From an uncultured Lachnospiraceae bacterium (GTDB lineage Bacteria; Bacillota; Clostridia; Lachnospirales; Lachnospiraceae), in NCBI GenBank assembly GCA_947176785.1, contig CAMWSA010000069.1, positions 1-11,997 on the forward strand: a stretch of 11,997 nt of DNA. Reading direction: 5' to 3'. Every line of letters starts with the position of its first letter. Positions within the stretch are counted from its first letter, which is position 1. The translations under genes were made by a program, and so were the position numbers. Below the pieces are notes generated by a model. That model did not search any database and was not told where the DNA came from. It saw only the letters and a list, made by a program, of their open reading frames with translations. This document shows, one piece after another, positions 1-7,147 of the stretch.

Positions 1-1
1 G

Positions 2-631
2 GAAAATGTAAGCCTGCAGCAGCAGGTGGACGAGCTGCTGGTGGAAAACACCCTGCTCCAGCAGGAAAAGGCGGAACTCAGCCGTCTGCGGGAACTCTAT
101 CAGCTGGATAACCAGTATGATGAATACCACAAAGTGGGGGCCAGGATCATTGCCAGGGACAGCGGCAATTGGTACTCCGCGTTTGTGATTGATAAAGGGG
201 CGGAGGATGGCCTGGAGGTGGATATGAATGTCATCGCCAGCGGCGGCCTGGTAGGCCGGGTCAGCGAGGTCGGGCTTAACTGGGCCAGGGTTACCTCCGT
301 CATTGCCGACAACTCCAACGTATCCGCCAAGACACTGAGTTCCTCCGATACCATGATCGTGTCCGGGGATTTGCAGGCCATGCATGACGGTGTGATCCGT
401 TTCAGCCAGCTGATCGACAGCCAGGACAGTGTAGTGGTGGGAGACAAGGTGGTGACTTCCCATATCAGTGACAAGTATCTGCCCAATATCCTGATTGGTA
501 CGATACATACCATCAACAGGGACTCCAATAACCTGACAAAATCCGGTTACCTGACACCCGCCGTAGATTTTGAACATCTGGAGGAGGTGCTGGTCATCAC
601 GGACATGAAAAGGGAGTGGAAAGATGCTTAG
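2..631 (+). CDS. mreC: Rod shape-determining protein MreC, 3' part (5' end outside window)
   Basis: MreC is the bitopic scaffold of the elongasome; it links cytoplasmic MreB to PBP2/RodA outside the membrane. The frame is open to the window edge, so the N-terminal cytoplasmic tail and membrane helix are missing. The GTG at position 26 is not a real start, because in-frame codons continue upstream of it. What remains begins in the Gln/Glu/Leu-rich coiled coil (about codons 1-40) that precedes the paired beta-barrel domains. The beta domain is recognisable from the segments DSGNWYSAFVIDKGAEDGL and GGLVGRVSEVG and the closing VLVITD strand. About 209 codons are present, against a usual 270-300 for the family. 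The stop overlaps the mreD start by 8 bases, which suggests translational coupling. MreB is expected just upstream, outside the window. The identification rests on family motifs plus mreD/PBP2/rodA context. Confidence 0.95.
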   Translation, partial: ENVSLQQQVDELLVENTLLQQEKAELSRLRELYQLDNQYDEYHKVGARIIARDSGNWYSAFVIDKGAEDGLEVDMNVIASGGLVGRVSEVGLNWARVTSVIADNSNVSAKTLSSSDTMIVSGDLQAMHDGVIRFSQLIDSQDSVVVGDKVVTSHISDKYLPNILIGTIHTINRDSNNLTKSGYLTPAVDFEHLEEVLVITDMKREWKDA

Positions 632-1142
632 AAGAATAACCATGGCTGTCCTGATCCTGTTTTGCTTCCTGCTGCAGACTACGCTGTTCCGCAGCCTGGC
701 TTTCGCGGGGATCGTACCCAATCTGCTCATTGTGCTAACTTCGGCCTTTGGCTTTATGCGGGGAGAGAAAGAGGGGCTGCTACTCGGTTTCTTTGCGGGG
801 ATGCTCTGCGATATTTTCTTCGCGGATATTTTAGGCTTCCATGCACTGGTATATATGTATATCGGATATTTAAACGGAAAATTCTGCAAAATTTTTTACC
901 CGGAGGATATTAAGCTTCCTCTGGCGCTGATCACTGTCAGCGACCTGTCCTACGGTGTAATCTGCTACGTGCTGTTATTTTTGCTCCGGGGCAGACTGAA
1001 CTTTCCCTTTTACCTGGGAACGGTAATCCTGCCGGAAACGGTGTACACCATTGTTATCACCTGTTTGCTGTATCCGCTGGCCCTTTTCGTGAACAATCGG
1101 CTGGAGGAATTTGAAAGAAAGAGAGCGAAGAAATTTGTTTGA
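624..1142 (+). CDS. mreD: Rod shape-determining protein MreD
   Basis: MreD is a small polytopic membrane protein of the elongation complex, and its partners are MreC and the RodA-PBP2 synthase. The 172-residue product has the usual family length and is almost entirely hydrophobic, with about five or six membrane segments. The central block EGLLLGFFAGMLCDIFF followed by LGFHALVYMYIGYLNGK matches the family signature of a Gly-rich helix, an Asp and then a second helix. The C-terminus is basic (RLEEFERKRAKK) and probably cytoplasmic. Its ATG lies inside the end of mreC, with a GGAGTGGAAAG ribosome binding site around 612-622. Its own end overlaps the next gene. Position between mreC and PBP2 supports the call strongly. 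Confidence 0.93.
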   Translation: MLRRITMAVLILFCFLLQTTLFRSLAFAGIVPNLLIVLTSAFGFMRGEKEGLLLGFFAGMLCDIFFADILGFHALVYMYIGYLNGKFCKIFYPEDIKLPLALITVSDLSYGVICYVLLFLLRGRLNFPFYLGTVILPETVYTIVITCLLYPLALFVNNRLEEFERKRAKKFV

Positions 1143-4011
1143 CAAGCTGAAGGAAGATATTATCAATTTTTTCACAAGCCGGTTGACGCTTCTGACAATT
1201 GTCTTTGGCCTGCTGGGGGGCCTGCTGGTGTACCGATGCTTTGTGTTACAGATCGTACATGGGCAGGAATACCTGGACGATTTTATTTTACAGACGGAGA
1301 AAACCAGGGATATCGCCTGCTCCAGGGGCAGTATCCGGGACCGCGGCGGTAATATCCTGGCTTACGACGAGCTGGCCTACTCCGTCAAAATAGAAGATGT
1401 GTATGAGAACAGTTCCAATAAGAACAGGGAGCTTAACGGCACGGTCTTTGAATTGATCCGTATGATCGAAAAAAACGGCGATCATATAATCACCGATTTT
1501 AATATCGTGCTGGATGAACACGGAAACTACACATACAATGTGTCAGGAACCAGGCTGCTGCGCTTTCTGGCAGACGTCTATGGACGTACCACCATTGACC
1601 AGCTGAAGGAGGAAGAGCGGACCGCGACGCCCCAGGAGGTACTCAATTATCTGGGCCGAAGGTTTGGCCTTGGCAAATATGCCGTGGAGGGCGATACAAA
1701 AAGTGAATTCCTGGTGGGGGATGGATATACTGCCGAGGAATTCCTGAAGATGATGAATATCCGTTACGCCATGCACCTCACCAGCTATCGCAAATATATC
1801 GGCACCACAGTGGCCAGAGATGTAAGCGTCCGGACCGTGGCTGTCATCATGGAGAATCTGGACATGCTGGACGGAGTCTCCATTGTGGAGGACACGGTGC
1901 GCAGGTATAACGAAAGCGAGTATTTTGCCCATATTCTGGGCTATACCGGCAAGGTGGATTCGGAGGAGCTGGCCAGTCTCAATGAGCAGGATCTGTCAGA
2001 CGGAGGCACCGGGGAAAGGTATACCAGCAATGACGTGGTGGGCAAGAGCGGTATTGAAAAGTCCATGGAAGCCACTCTGCAGGGAGTTAAAGGCTCCGAG
2101 ACCGTCTGTGTGGACAATATGGGCAAAGTGATCAGTATATTGGAGCGTCAGGAAGCCCAGGCAGGCAATGATGTATACCTGACTTTGGATATGGATTTAC
2201 AGATAGGCAGTTACCAGATTCTGGAACAGCACATCGCAGGTATACTGGTCAACAAAATCATCAATGCCAAGGAAGCTCCCGCAGTTACCAACGGGGATCT
2301 CAAGATTCCCATCTATGATGTTTACTATGCCACGATCAACAACAATGTTATTGATATCTCCCATTTTTCGGAAGAAAATGCCGGGGAAACCGAGCGGGCT
2401 GTCCACGAAAAATATGTGGACTACAGGGAGAAGGTCTATCAGCGCCTGCGGGAGGAACTGCAGGAGGGAAAGACCCCTTACAATAAGCTGACACTGGAAT
2501 ACAAGATGTACCAGCTATATATTGTGAACGACATTCTTCGGTCCGGCGGAATTATAGATTCCAGGCTGCTGGATCGGGACGACCCGGTGCAGATTGCCTG
2601 GACTACGGATGAAGTGATCAGCCTGCATGAATATTTAAACCATTGCATTGCCGCCAATTGGATTGACGTGGACAAGCTGCGGATGGAACAGCAATATGCG
2701 GATTCCACGGAGATTTATGACCGGATGTGCAATTATGTCTTTGAGACGCTGGACAATGAACTGGAATTCCAGAAGCTGATCTATCGGTTTATGATCGAGA
2801 ATGATGTGATCAGCGGCAGGCAGATCTGCATGATCCTCTGTGAGCAGGAGGCCATTGAGATTCCGCCCGAGGACGAACAGCTGCTCTATAATGGCGGTAT
2901 TTCCGCCTATGAATTTATGAGAAACCGGATCCTCTATATGGACATTACGCCGGCGCAGCTGGCTCTTGACCCCTGTACCGGCGCTGTGGTGGTGACGGAT
3001 GTGAACACGGGCGATGTGCTGGCCCTGGTGTCCTATCCGGGTTATGACAACAACAAGATGGCTAATTCCGTTGACCCGGCATATTACAGCAAGCTGTTGT
3101 CGGATAAGACCAGCCCCATGCTGAATTATGCCACCCAGTATGCGGCGGCACCCGGGTCCACCTTCAAGATGGTATCCGCGACGGCGGCGCTGATGGAGGG
3201 AGAGGTCTCTCTGAGCAGCAGGGTGAATTGTACCGGTGCCTACACCCAGGTAACACCTTCGCCGAGGTGCTGGCGTCACAGCGGCCATGGTTCCCTGAAT
3301 CTGACGGCGGCCATCCAGAATTCCTGTAATTTCTTTTTCTATGATATCGGGTATCGCTTCGCAACCAAAAGCGGGAATTACAATGCGCAGGACGGTCTGG
3401 ATGTGTTGGCCAAATATGCGGAGATGTATGGGCTGATGGAAAAGTCCGGCGTGGAGATTGAGGAATCACAGCCCTCCGTCTCCGACGAACTGCCCATCCC
3501 TTCCGCCATTGGCCAGGGAACCAACAGCTTCACCGCCGTAGGACTGACCCGCTATGTAGCCGCAGTAGCCAACGGAGGAAACTGTTACAATCTGACTCTT
3601 CTTGACCATGTGCGGGACAAGGAGGGGGCAGTGCTGATGCGTCAGGAGTCAGCCCTGACAGGCACGGTGGAGATGCCCGTGGAATACTGGAACGCCATAC
3701 GGCTGGGCCTGCGCCGGGTGGTGGAGGGAAAGAGCTATTTCAACGAGTTGGCCATTGCGGTGGCCGGCAAGACAGGTACGGCGCAGCAGATTGCCAGCCG
3801 CCCCAACCATGCGCTTTTCGTTGGCTATGCGCCCTATGACAAGCCGGAGATTGCCATCACGGTCAGGATTCCCTTCGGTTATTCCTCGGACTATGCGGCC
3901 CAGACGGCCAAGGACGTAATCTCGTACTACTATGGCCTGAAGCCGACGGAGGAGATCATAGACGGCATGGCGGATACTCCCGAGGCCGGTGTCACAATTA
4001 ATGAGATATAA
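1111..4011 (+). CDS. mrdA: Penicillin-binding protein 2, elongasome class B transpeptidase
   Basis: This is the class B D,D-transpeptidase that crosslinks peptidoglycan made by RodA during lateral wall growth. One membrane helix (about residues 24-46) is followed by the dimerisation-domain signature RGSIRDRGG (72-80) and a C-terminal penicillin-binding domain. That domain carries all three catalytic motifs: S683-T-F-K686, S738-C-N740 and K887-T-G. At 966 residues it is much longer than E. coli PBP2 (633). The excess is mainly a segment at about 385-622, between the LTLDMDLQ helix and the GAVVVTDVNTGDVLALV strand. Start choice is uncertain. TTG at 1111 has GGAGGA only 2 bases upstream and would overlap mreD by 32 bases. 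TTG at 1135 would give an N-terminus MFDKLKED and an 8-base overlap, like the mreC/mreD junction. Neighbours mreC/mreD and rodA fix it as the elongation enzyme rather than the division one (FtsI). Confidence 0.95.
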   Translation: MKERERRNLFDKLKEDIINFFTSRLTLLTIVFGLLGGLLVYRCFVLQIVHGQEYLDDFILQTEKTRDIACSRGSIRDRGGNILAYDELAYSVKIEDVYENSSNKNRELNGTVFELIRMIEKNGDHIITDFNIVLDEHGNYTYNVSGTRLLRFLADVYGRTTIDQLKEEERTATPQEVLNYLGRRFGLGKYAVEGDTKSEFLVGDGYTAEEFLKMMNIRYAMHLTSYRKYIGTTVARDVSVRTVAVIMENLDMLDGVSIVEDTVRRYNESEYFAHILGYTGKVDSEELASLNEQDLSDGGTGERYTSNDVVGKSGIEKSMEATLQGVKGSETVCVDNMGKVISILERQEAQAGNDVYLTLDMDLQIGSYQILEQHIAGILVNKIINAKEAPAVTNGDLKIPIYDVYYATINNNVIDISHFSEENAGETERAVHEKYVDYREKVYQRLREELQEGKTPYNKLTLEYKMYQLYIVNDILRSGGIIDSRLLDRDDPVQIAWTTDEVISLHEYLNHCIAANWIDVDKLRMEQQYADSTEIYDRMCNYVFETLDNELEFQKLIYRFMIENDVISGRQICMILCEQEAIEIPPEDEQLLYNGGISAYEFMRNRILYMDITPAQLALDPCTGAVVVTDVNTGDVLALVSYPGYDNNKMANSVDPAYYSKLLSDKTSPMLNYATQYAAAPGSTFKMVSATAALMEGEVSLSSRVNCTGAYTQVTPSPRCWRHSGHGSLNLTAAIQNSCNFFFYDIGYRFATKSGNYNAQDGLDVLAKYAEMYGLMEKSGVEIEESQPSVSDELPIPSAIGQGTNSFTAVGLTRYVAAVANGGNCYNLTLLDHVRDKEGAVLMRQESALTGTVEMPVEYWNAIRLGLRRVVEGKSYFNELAIAVAGKTGTAQQIASRPNHALFVGYAPYDKPEIAITVRIPFGYSSDYAAQTAKDVISYYYGLKPTEEIIDGMADTPEAGVTINEI

Positions 4012-4059
4012 AAAATTTATAACAGCATGTTTCATGCAGAACCCTGAATAGGAGAGACA

Positions 4060-4740
4060 ATGAAGGACGCAGTGGTGATTAAGAGTTATCAAAACGGTAT
4101 TAATCTGATCATGAGGGAGGATGTGCCCTTTGAGCAGGTCGCCTGTGAACTGGCGGCCAAGCTTTGCAGTTCGCGCGGCTTTTTCGGCCATGCGGACGTA
4201 GCGCTTTCCTATGAGGGGCGCAGGCTGGAGCATGACCAGGAACTGGCCCTGGTAGATGTCATCCGTCAGTCCAGTGACTTAAACCTGATCTGCATCGTGG
4301 GCAAGGACGAGGAGACCGACAGACGCTATATCAAAGCGATCCAAAAGGTACAGAAAAAACTGCCGACAGGCAGCGAGGGACAGCTCCACAAGGGTTCTCT
4401 GAAAAACCGCGAGGTACTGGAGACCGAGAGCAGCATTATCATATTGGGAGACGTATATCCCGGCAGTGCCGTGATGTCCCAGGGGAATATCATTGTGCTG
4501 GGGGGATTATACGGGGAGGCATATGCCGGAAATGACGGAGGCGAAGGGGCCGAAGGGTTTTATGTGGCAGCGCTTGAAATGGAGCCGGAAAGATTAAACA
4601 TCGGCGATTTCAAATATAAGAGCAAAGACAAACAGACAAAATGGGGAATCCGCTCCAAGGTACAGCCGAAGATTGCACATGTAAAAAACGATAAGATTGT
4701 CATGGAACCGCTTACCAAGGAGATACTGGACACCTTTTAA
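4060..4740 (+). CDS. minC: Septum site-determining protein MinC
   Basis: MinC inhibits FtsZ ring assembly away from midcell; it is brought to the membrane by MinD. The 226-residue product shows the two-part family layout. An N-terminal FtsZ-inhibiting alpha/beta domain (about 1-100) and a short linker precede the C-terminal beta-helix. The beta-helix begins around 112 and contains GDVYPGSAV (130-138), QGNIIVLGGLYGEAYAG (141-157) and the ALEMEPERLNIGD strand. Typical MinC has GDVNPGAEV and GRLRGxAHAG at these places, so the match is clear though not exact. The tail after about 185 (KYKSKDKQTKWG onward) is somewhat longer than in E. coli but ends in the usual final strand. The ATG is preceded by GGAGAG (4051-4056). 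It follows PBP2 after a 48-base gap and precedes minD by 59 bases. Confidence 0.94.
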   Translation: MKDAVVIKSYQNGINLIMREDVPFEQVACELAAKLCSSRGFFGHADVALSYEGRRLEHDQELALVDVIRQSSDLNLICIVGKDEETDRRYIKAIQKVQKKLPTGSEGQLHKGSLKNREVLETESSIIILGDVYPGSAVMSQGNIIVLGGLYGEAYAGNDGGEGAEGFYVAALEMEPERLNIGDFKYKSKDKQTKWGIRSKVQPKIAHVKNDKIVMEPLTKEILDTF

Positions 4741-4799
4741 ACCAGGGTTCGGGCGACGATTATGATTGCTGCCATAGGCGTGGCAGAACGGAGGTAAGT

Positions 4800-5591
4800 A
4801 TGAGCGAAGTAATTGTCGTCACATCAGGGAAAGGCGGTGTGGGTAAGACCACCACATCCGCAAACGTTGGAACCGGTCTGGCCAAAGCGGGGAAGAAAGT
4901 GTGCCTGATTGATACCGATATCGGGCTGCGCAATCTGGATGTGGTCATGGGCCTTGAAAACCGGATTGTGTACAATCTGGTGGACGTGGTGGAGGGGAGC
5001 TGCCGGGTGAAGCAGGCGCTGATCCGGGATAAGCGCAACCCGGGGCTGTACCTGATGCCCTCGGCCCAGACCAGAGACAAAAGCGCCGTGACCCCCGGCC
5101 AGATGGTCAAGGTAATCGAACATCTGAAGGAGCAGTTCGACTATATTATATTGGACTGTCCCGCAGGCATTGAGCAGGGATTCCAGAATGCCATCGCCGG
5201 AGCGGACCGGGCGCTGGTGGTGACCACCCCGGAGGTATCCGCCATTCGGGATGCAGACCGGATTATCGGGCTTCTGGAGGCCAACGGTTTTCAGAAGATG
5301 GATCTGATCATCAACCGGCTGCGCATGGACATGGTAAAAAGAGGGGATATGATGTCCGCCTCGGACGTGGTGGATATCCTGGCCGTGCCGCTGATCGGCA
5401 TTATACCTGACGATGAGAACGTGGTGGTCAGCACCAACCAGGGGGAGCCGCTGGTCGGTACCAATACCCCCGCCGGTATGGCATACCACAATGTGTGCCA
5501 GCGTGTGCTTGGCAAGGAGGTCCCATTCCTGAACATGGAAAAAACCATATCCTTCTGGACAAGGGTGAGCGGTATTTTCCACAAGGTATGA
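4800..5591 (+). CDS. minD: Septum site-determining ATPase MinD
   Basis: MinD is the ParA/MinD-type ATPase that dimerises with ATP on the inner membrane, recruits MinC and is released by MinE. The 263-residue product starts with the deviant Walker A motif GKGGVGKTT (residues 10-18) containing the signature lysine K11 and the P-loop lysine K16. The LIDTDIGLRNLD segment (36-47) carries the switch residues D38 and D40. Walker B is ILDCPAG (117-123). The C-terminal stretch 247-263 (EKTISFWTRVSGIFHKV) alternates hydrophobic and basic residues, as expected for the membrane-targeting amphipathic helix. A strong GGAGGT site (4790-4795) sits 4 bases before the ATG. Length and motifs are fully normal for the family. 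It is flanked by minC and minE. Confidence 0.97.
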   Translation: MSEVIVVTSGKGGVGKTTTSANVGTGLAKAGKKVCLIDTDIGLRNLDVVMGLENRIVYNLVDVVEGSCRVKQALIRDKRNPGLYLMPSAQTRDKSAVTPGQMVKVIEHLKEQFDYIILDCPAGIEQGFQNAIAGADRALVVTTPEVSAIRDADRIIGLLEANGFQKMDLIINRLRMDMVKRGDMMSASDVVDILAVPLIGIIPDDENVVVSTNQGEPLVGTNTPAGMAYHNVCQRVLGKEVPFLNMEKTISFWTRVSGIFHKV

Positions 5592-5609
5592 GAGGGGGCG
5601 GTTTGAAGC

Positions 5610-5879
5610 ATGAGACATTTTTTCAGGAAAAAGAGCTCTTGCGAGGTCGCCAAGGACAGGCTTAAGATCCTGTTGATTTCCGACAGAGTCAACTGTTCCC
5701 CGGAGATGATGGAGCTGATCAAGACGGATATTGCCAAGGTGATATCCAAATACATGAAGATTGATACCGGGAATATGGATATCCAGATCAGTAAGACGGG
5801 AAGCCTGGGCAAGAGGGGGATGCGGACTCCCGTACTCAGCGCCAATATACCTATACTGGATCTGAATAAGCAATCATAA
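5610..5879 (+). CDS. minE: Cell division topological specificity factor MinE
   Basis: MinE stimulates the MinD ATPase and drives pole-to-pole redistribution of MinCD. The 89-residue product has the family's length. The N-terminal basic, hydrophobic start MRHFFRKK could act as the membrane-touching helix. The segment VAKDRLKILLISDR corresponds to the MinD-binding segment of E. coli MinE (AKERLQIIVAERR). The remainder, including LIKTDIAKVISKYMKID and the closing strands QISKTG and ANIPIL, fits the topological specificity dimer domain. In-frame TGA just upstream (5604-5606) excludes an earlier start. A purine-rich AGAGGGGG at 5591-5598 is the likely ribosome binding site, at a rather long spacing. 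Its presence implies an E. coli-like oscillating Min system rather than the DivIVA/MinJ-anchored Bacillus type. Confidence 0.93.
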   Translation: MRHFFRKKSSCEVAKDRLKILLISDRVNCSPEMMELIKTDIAKVISKYMKIDTGNMDIQISKTGSLGKRGMRTPVLSANIPILDLNKQS

Positions 5880-5895
5880 GAGGATGCATTAAAAA

Positions 5896-7005
5896 ATGTT
5901 TAACAAGGGCTATCGATTCAGGAATTACGATTTTAAGTTAATCCTGCTGATACTGGCGCTTTCCGCCATCGGTGTTTTCGCGGTGGGAAGCGCACAGCCA
6001 TCGGTACAACAGAAGCAGCTGCTGGGGGTGATTGCAGGTACCTTTTTGATGGTGGTAATCTCCCTCTTTGACTATACGGTTTTATTGAAGCTATACTGGC
6101 TGATGTACCTTGGGAATTTAGTACTACTTTTGTTGGTCCGCTATCTGGGATATGAGACAAAAGGCGCGCAGCGCTGGTTTCAGTTCCCTGGCGGCTTCCG
6201 ATTCCAGCCGTCGGAGACTGCAAAAATTTTGTTGATTTTATTCTTCGCACAGTTTATTATGAAACATATAGAGAAGTTAAACACCTTTCGGATCATTGGT
6301 CTGTGTGTGCTGCTGATGGCGATGCCCTGGTATCTGATCTATAAACAGCCGGATCTGTCCACCAGCATTGTGATGTTGGCGCTGTTCTGTATTATTATGT
6401 TTGCCGGGGGACTGAGTTTTAAAGTCATTTTCGGCGTACTCGCCGTTGCCGTACCGGCGCTGGCGCTTCTGGTGGCGCTGGCCCTGCAGCCGGACAGTAC
6501 GGTGCTGACCAACAATCAGAGAGGGCGGATCCTGGCTTTTATCTATCCGGACCAGTACGCCACCACCACGGCATACCAGCAGCTGAACTCCGTGACGGCA
6601 ATAGCCTCCGGCATGCTGGACGGCAAAGGGTACAAGAACAACGAGATCACCTCCGTAAAAAACGGCAACTTTATCTCCGAGGCCCAGACGGACTTTATCT
6701 TTGCCGTGATCGGAGAAGAGTTTGGGTTTAAGGGAAGCCTTGCGGTAATTCTGCTGGAGATGCTGATCGCCCTGGAATGTATCCACATTGCCCGCAGGGC
6801 CAGGGACCCGGCAGGCACGATCATCGCCACCAGCATGGGGGGCCTGGTGGGGATACAGGCATTTATCAATATCGGGGTGGCGACTTTCATACTGCCCACC
6901 ACCGGCCTGACATTGCCTTTTGTCAGTTATGGCCTGACTTCTCTGATGAGCCTGTTTATAGGCATGGGTTTTGTGCTGAATGTACGGTTACAGGCGAAAA
7001 GATAA
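5896..7005 (+). CDS. rodA: SEDS peptidoglycan glycosyltransferase RodA
   Basis: RodA is the SEDS-family polymerase that extends glycan strands from lipid II in the elongasome, paired with PBP2. The 369-residue product is polytopic, with about ten membrane segments. Family landmarks are present: KGAQRWFQFPG (89-99) followed by RFQPSETAK (102-110), whose Glu107 and Lys110 correspond to a conserved Glu/Lys pair, then KQPDLSTS in the following loop. The large extracytoplasmic loop ends with AQTDFIFAVIGEEFG, where Asp266 aligns with the catalytically essential Asp of RodA/FtsW. The C-terminal TGLTLPFVSYGLTSL motif is the SEDS signature. FtsW and SpoVE are close relatives; linkage to mreCD and PBP2 favours RodA. 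It starts 16 bases after minE, and no U-tract terminator follows directly. Confidence 0.93.
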   Translation: MFNKGYRFRNYDFKLILLILALSAIGVFAVGSAQPSVQQKQLLGVIAGTFLMVVISLFDYTVLLKLYWLMYLGNLVLLLLVRYLGYETKGAQRWFQFPGGFRFQPSETAKILLILFFAQFIMKHIEKLNTFRIIGLCVLLMAMPWYLIYKQPDLSTSIVMLALFCIIMFAGGLSFKVIFGVLAVAVPALALLVALALQPDSTVLTNNQRGRILAFIYPDQYATTTAYQQLNSVTAIASGMLDGKGYKNNEITSVKNGNFISEAQTDFIFAVIGEEFGFKGSLAVILLEMLIALECIHIARRARDPAGTIIATSMGGLVGIQAFINIGVATFILPTTGLTLPFVSYGLTSLMSLFIGMGFVLNVRLQAKR

Positions 7006-7007
7006 GC

Positions 7008-7062
7008 CTGCTGCAGAAGGGGCTGCGGCAGAGGCAGGAAGCCTGGAGGTCCCTCCTCCAGG
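7008..7062 (+). other. Two GC-rich hairpins after rodA
   Basis: Two stem-loops follow the rodA stop. The first pairs CTGCTGC (7008-7014) with GCGGCAG (7025-7031), 7 pairs with one G-U. The second pairs CCTGGAGG (7042-7049) with CCTCCAGG (7055-7062), 8 perfect pairs around a 5-base loop. Neither is followed by a run of T, so neither is a standard rho-independent terminator. They could slow polymerase, protect the 3' end of the long operon transcript or be a weak terminator. This is seen in the sequence; the role is inference. Confidence 0.5.
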
Positions 7063-7076
7063 TACTGATTAACACA

Positions 7077-7101
7077 ATAACACGGGCAGCATCCGTGTTA
7101 T
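7077..7101. promoter_or_regulatory. Perfect inverted repeat, candidate operator upstream of mgsA
   Basis: The arms ATAACACGG (7077-7085) and CCGTGTTAT (7093-7101) are exact reverse complements separated by 7 bases (GCAGCAT). The dyad centre (7089) lies about 44 bases before the transcription start predicted from the downstream TATAAT box, and its right arm overlaps where a -35 element would be. This fits a binding site for a dimeric regulator. As RNA it would also form a 9-pair hairpin, but no U-tract follows. The regulator is unknown and not visible in the window. Confidence 0.5.
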
Positions 7102-7126
7102 GCAGGGAAGAGCAAAGCTATATAAT
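7098..7126 (+). promoter_or_regulatory. Candidate promoter for mgsA
   Basis: A perfect TATAAT (7121-7126) lies 21 bases before the mgsA ATG. At 17-base spacing the -35 position is TTATGC (7098-7103), a poor match to TTGACA, so the promoter may be weak or activator-dependent. The predicted start near 7133 leaves a leader of only about 15 bases that still contains the ribosome binding site AGAGGTG (7134-7140). Read-through from rodA could also express mgsA. Confidence 0.5.
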
Positions 7127-7147
7127 GTATGAAAGAGGTGTTGTAAC

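Noticed and set aside
2635..3288. A 217-codon minus-strand open frame opposite PBP2
   Set aside because: Entirely within the PBP2 transpeptidase coding region, with a low-complexity His/Arg/Ile-rich translation and no sign of a separate gene.
4025..4037. Hairpin GCATG/CATGC between PBP2 and minC
   Set aside because: Five pairs with a 3-base loop and no T-run; within chance expectation.
4769..4786. Hairpin CTGCCA/TGGCAG between minC and minD as a terminator
   Set aside because: Only 6 pairs, no T-run, and it is inside a packed operon with a strong minD ribosome binding site directly after.
4824..5873. A 349-codon open frame on the minus strand opposite minD and minE
   Set aside because: It lies antisense to two clear family members, its His/Gly-rich translation matches nothing recognisable, and codon bias of the + strand genes explains an open reverse frame.
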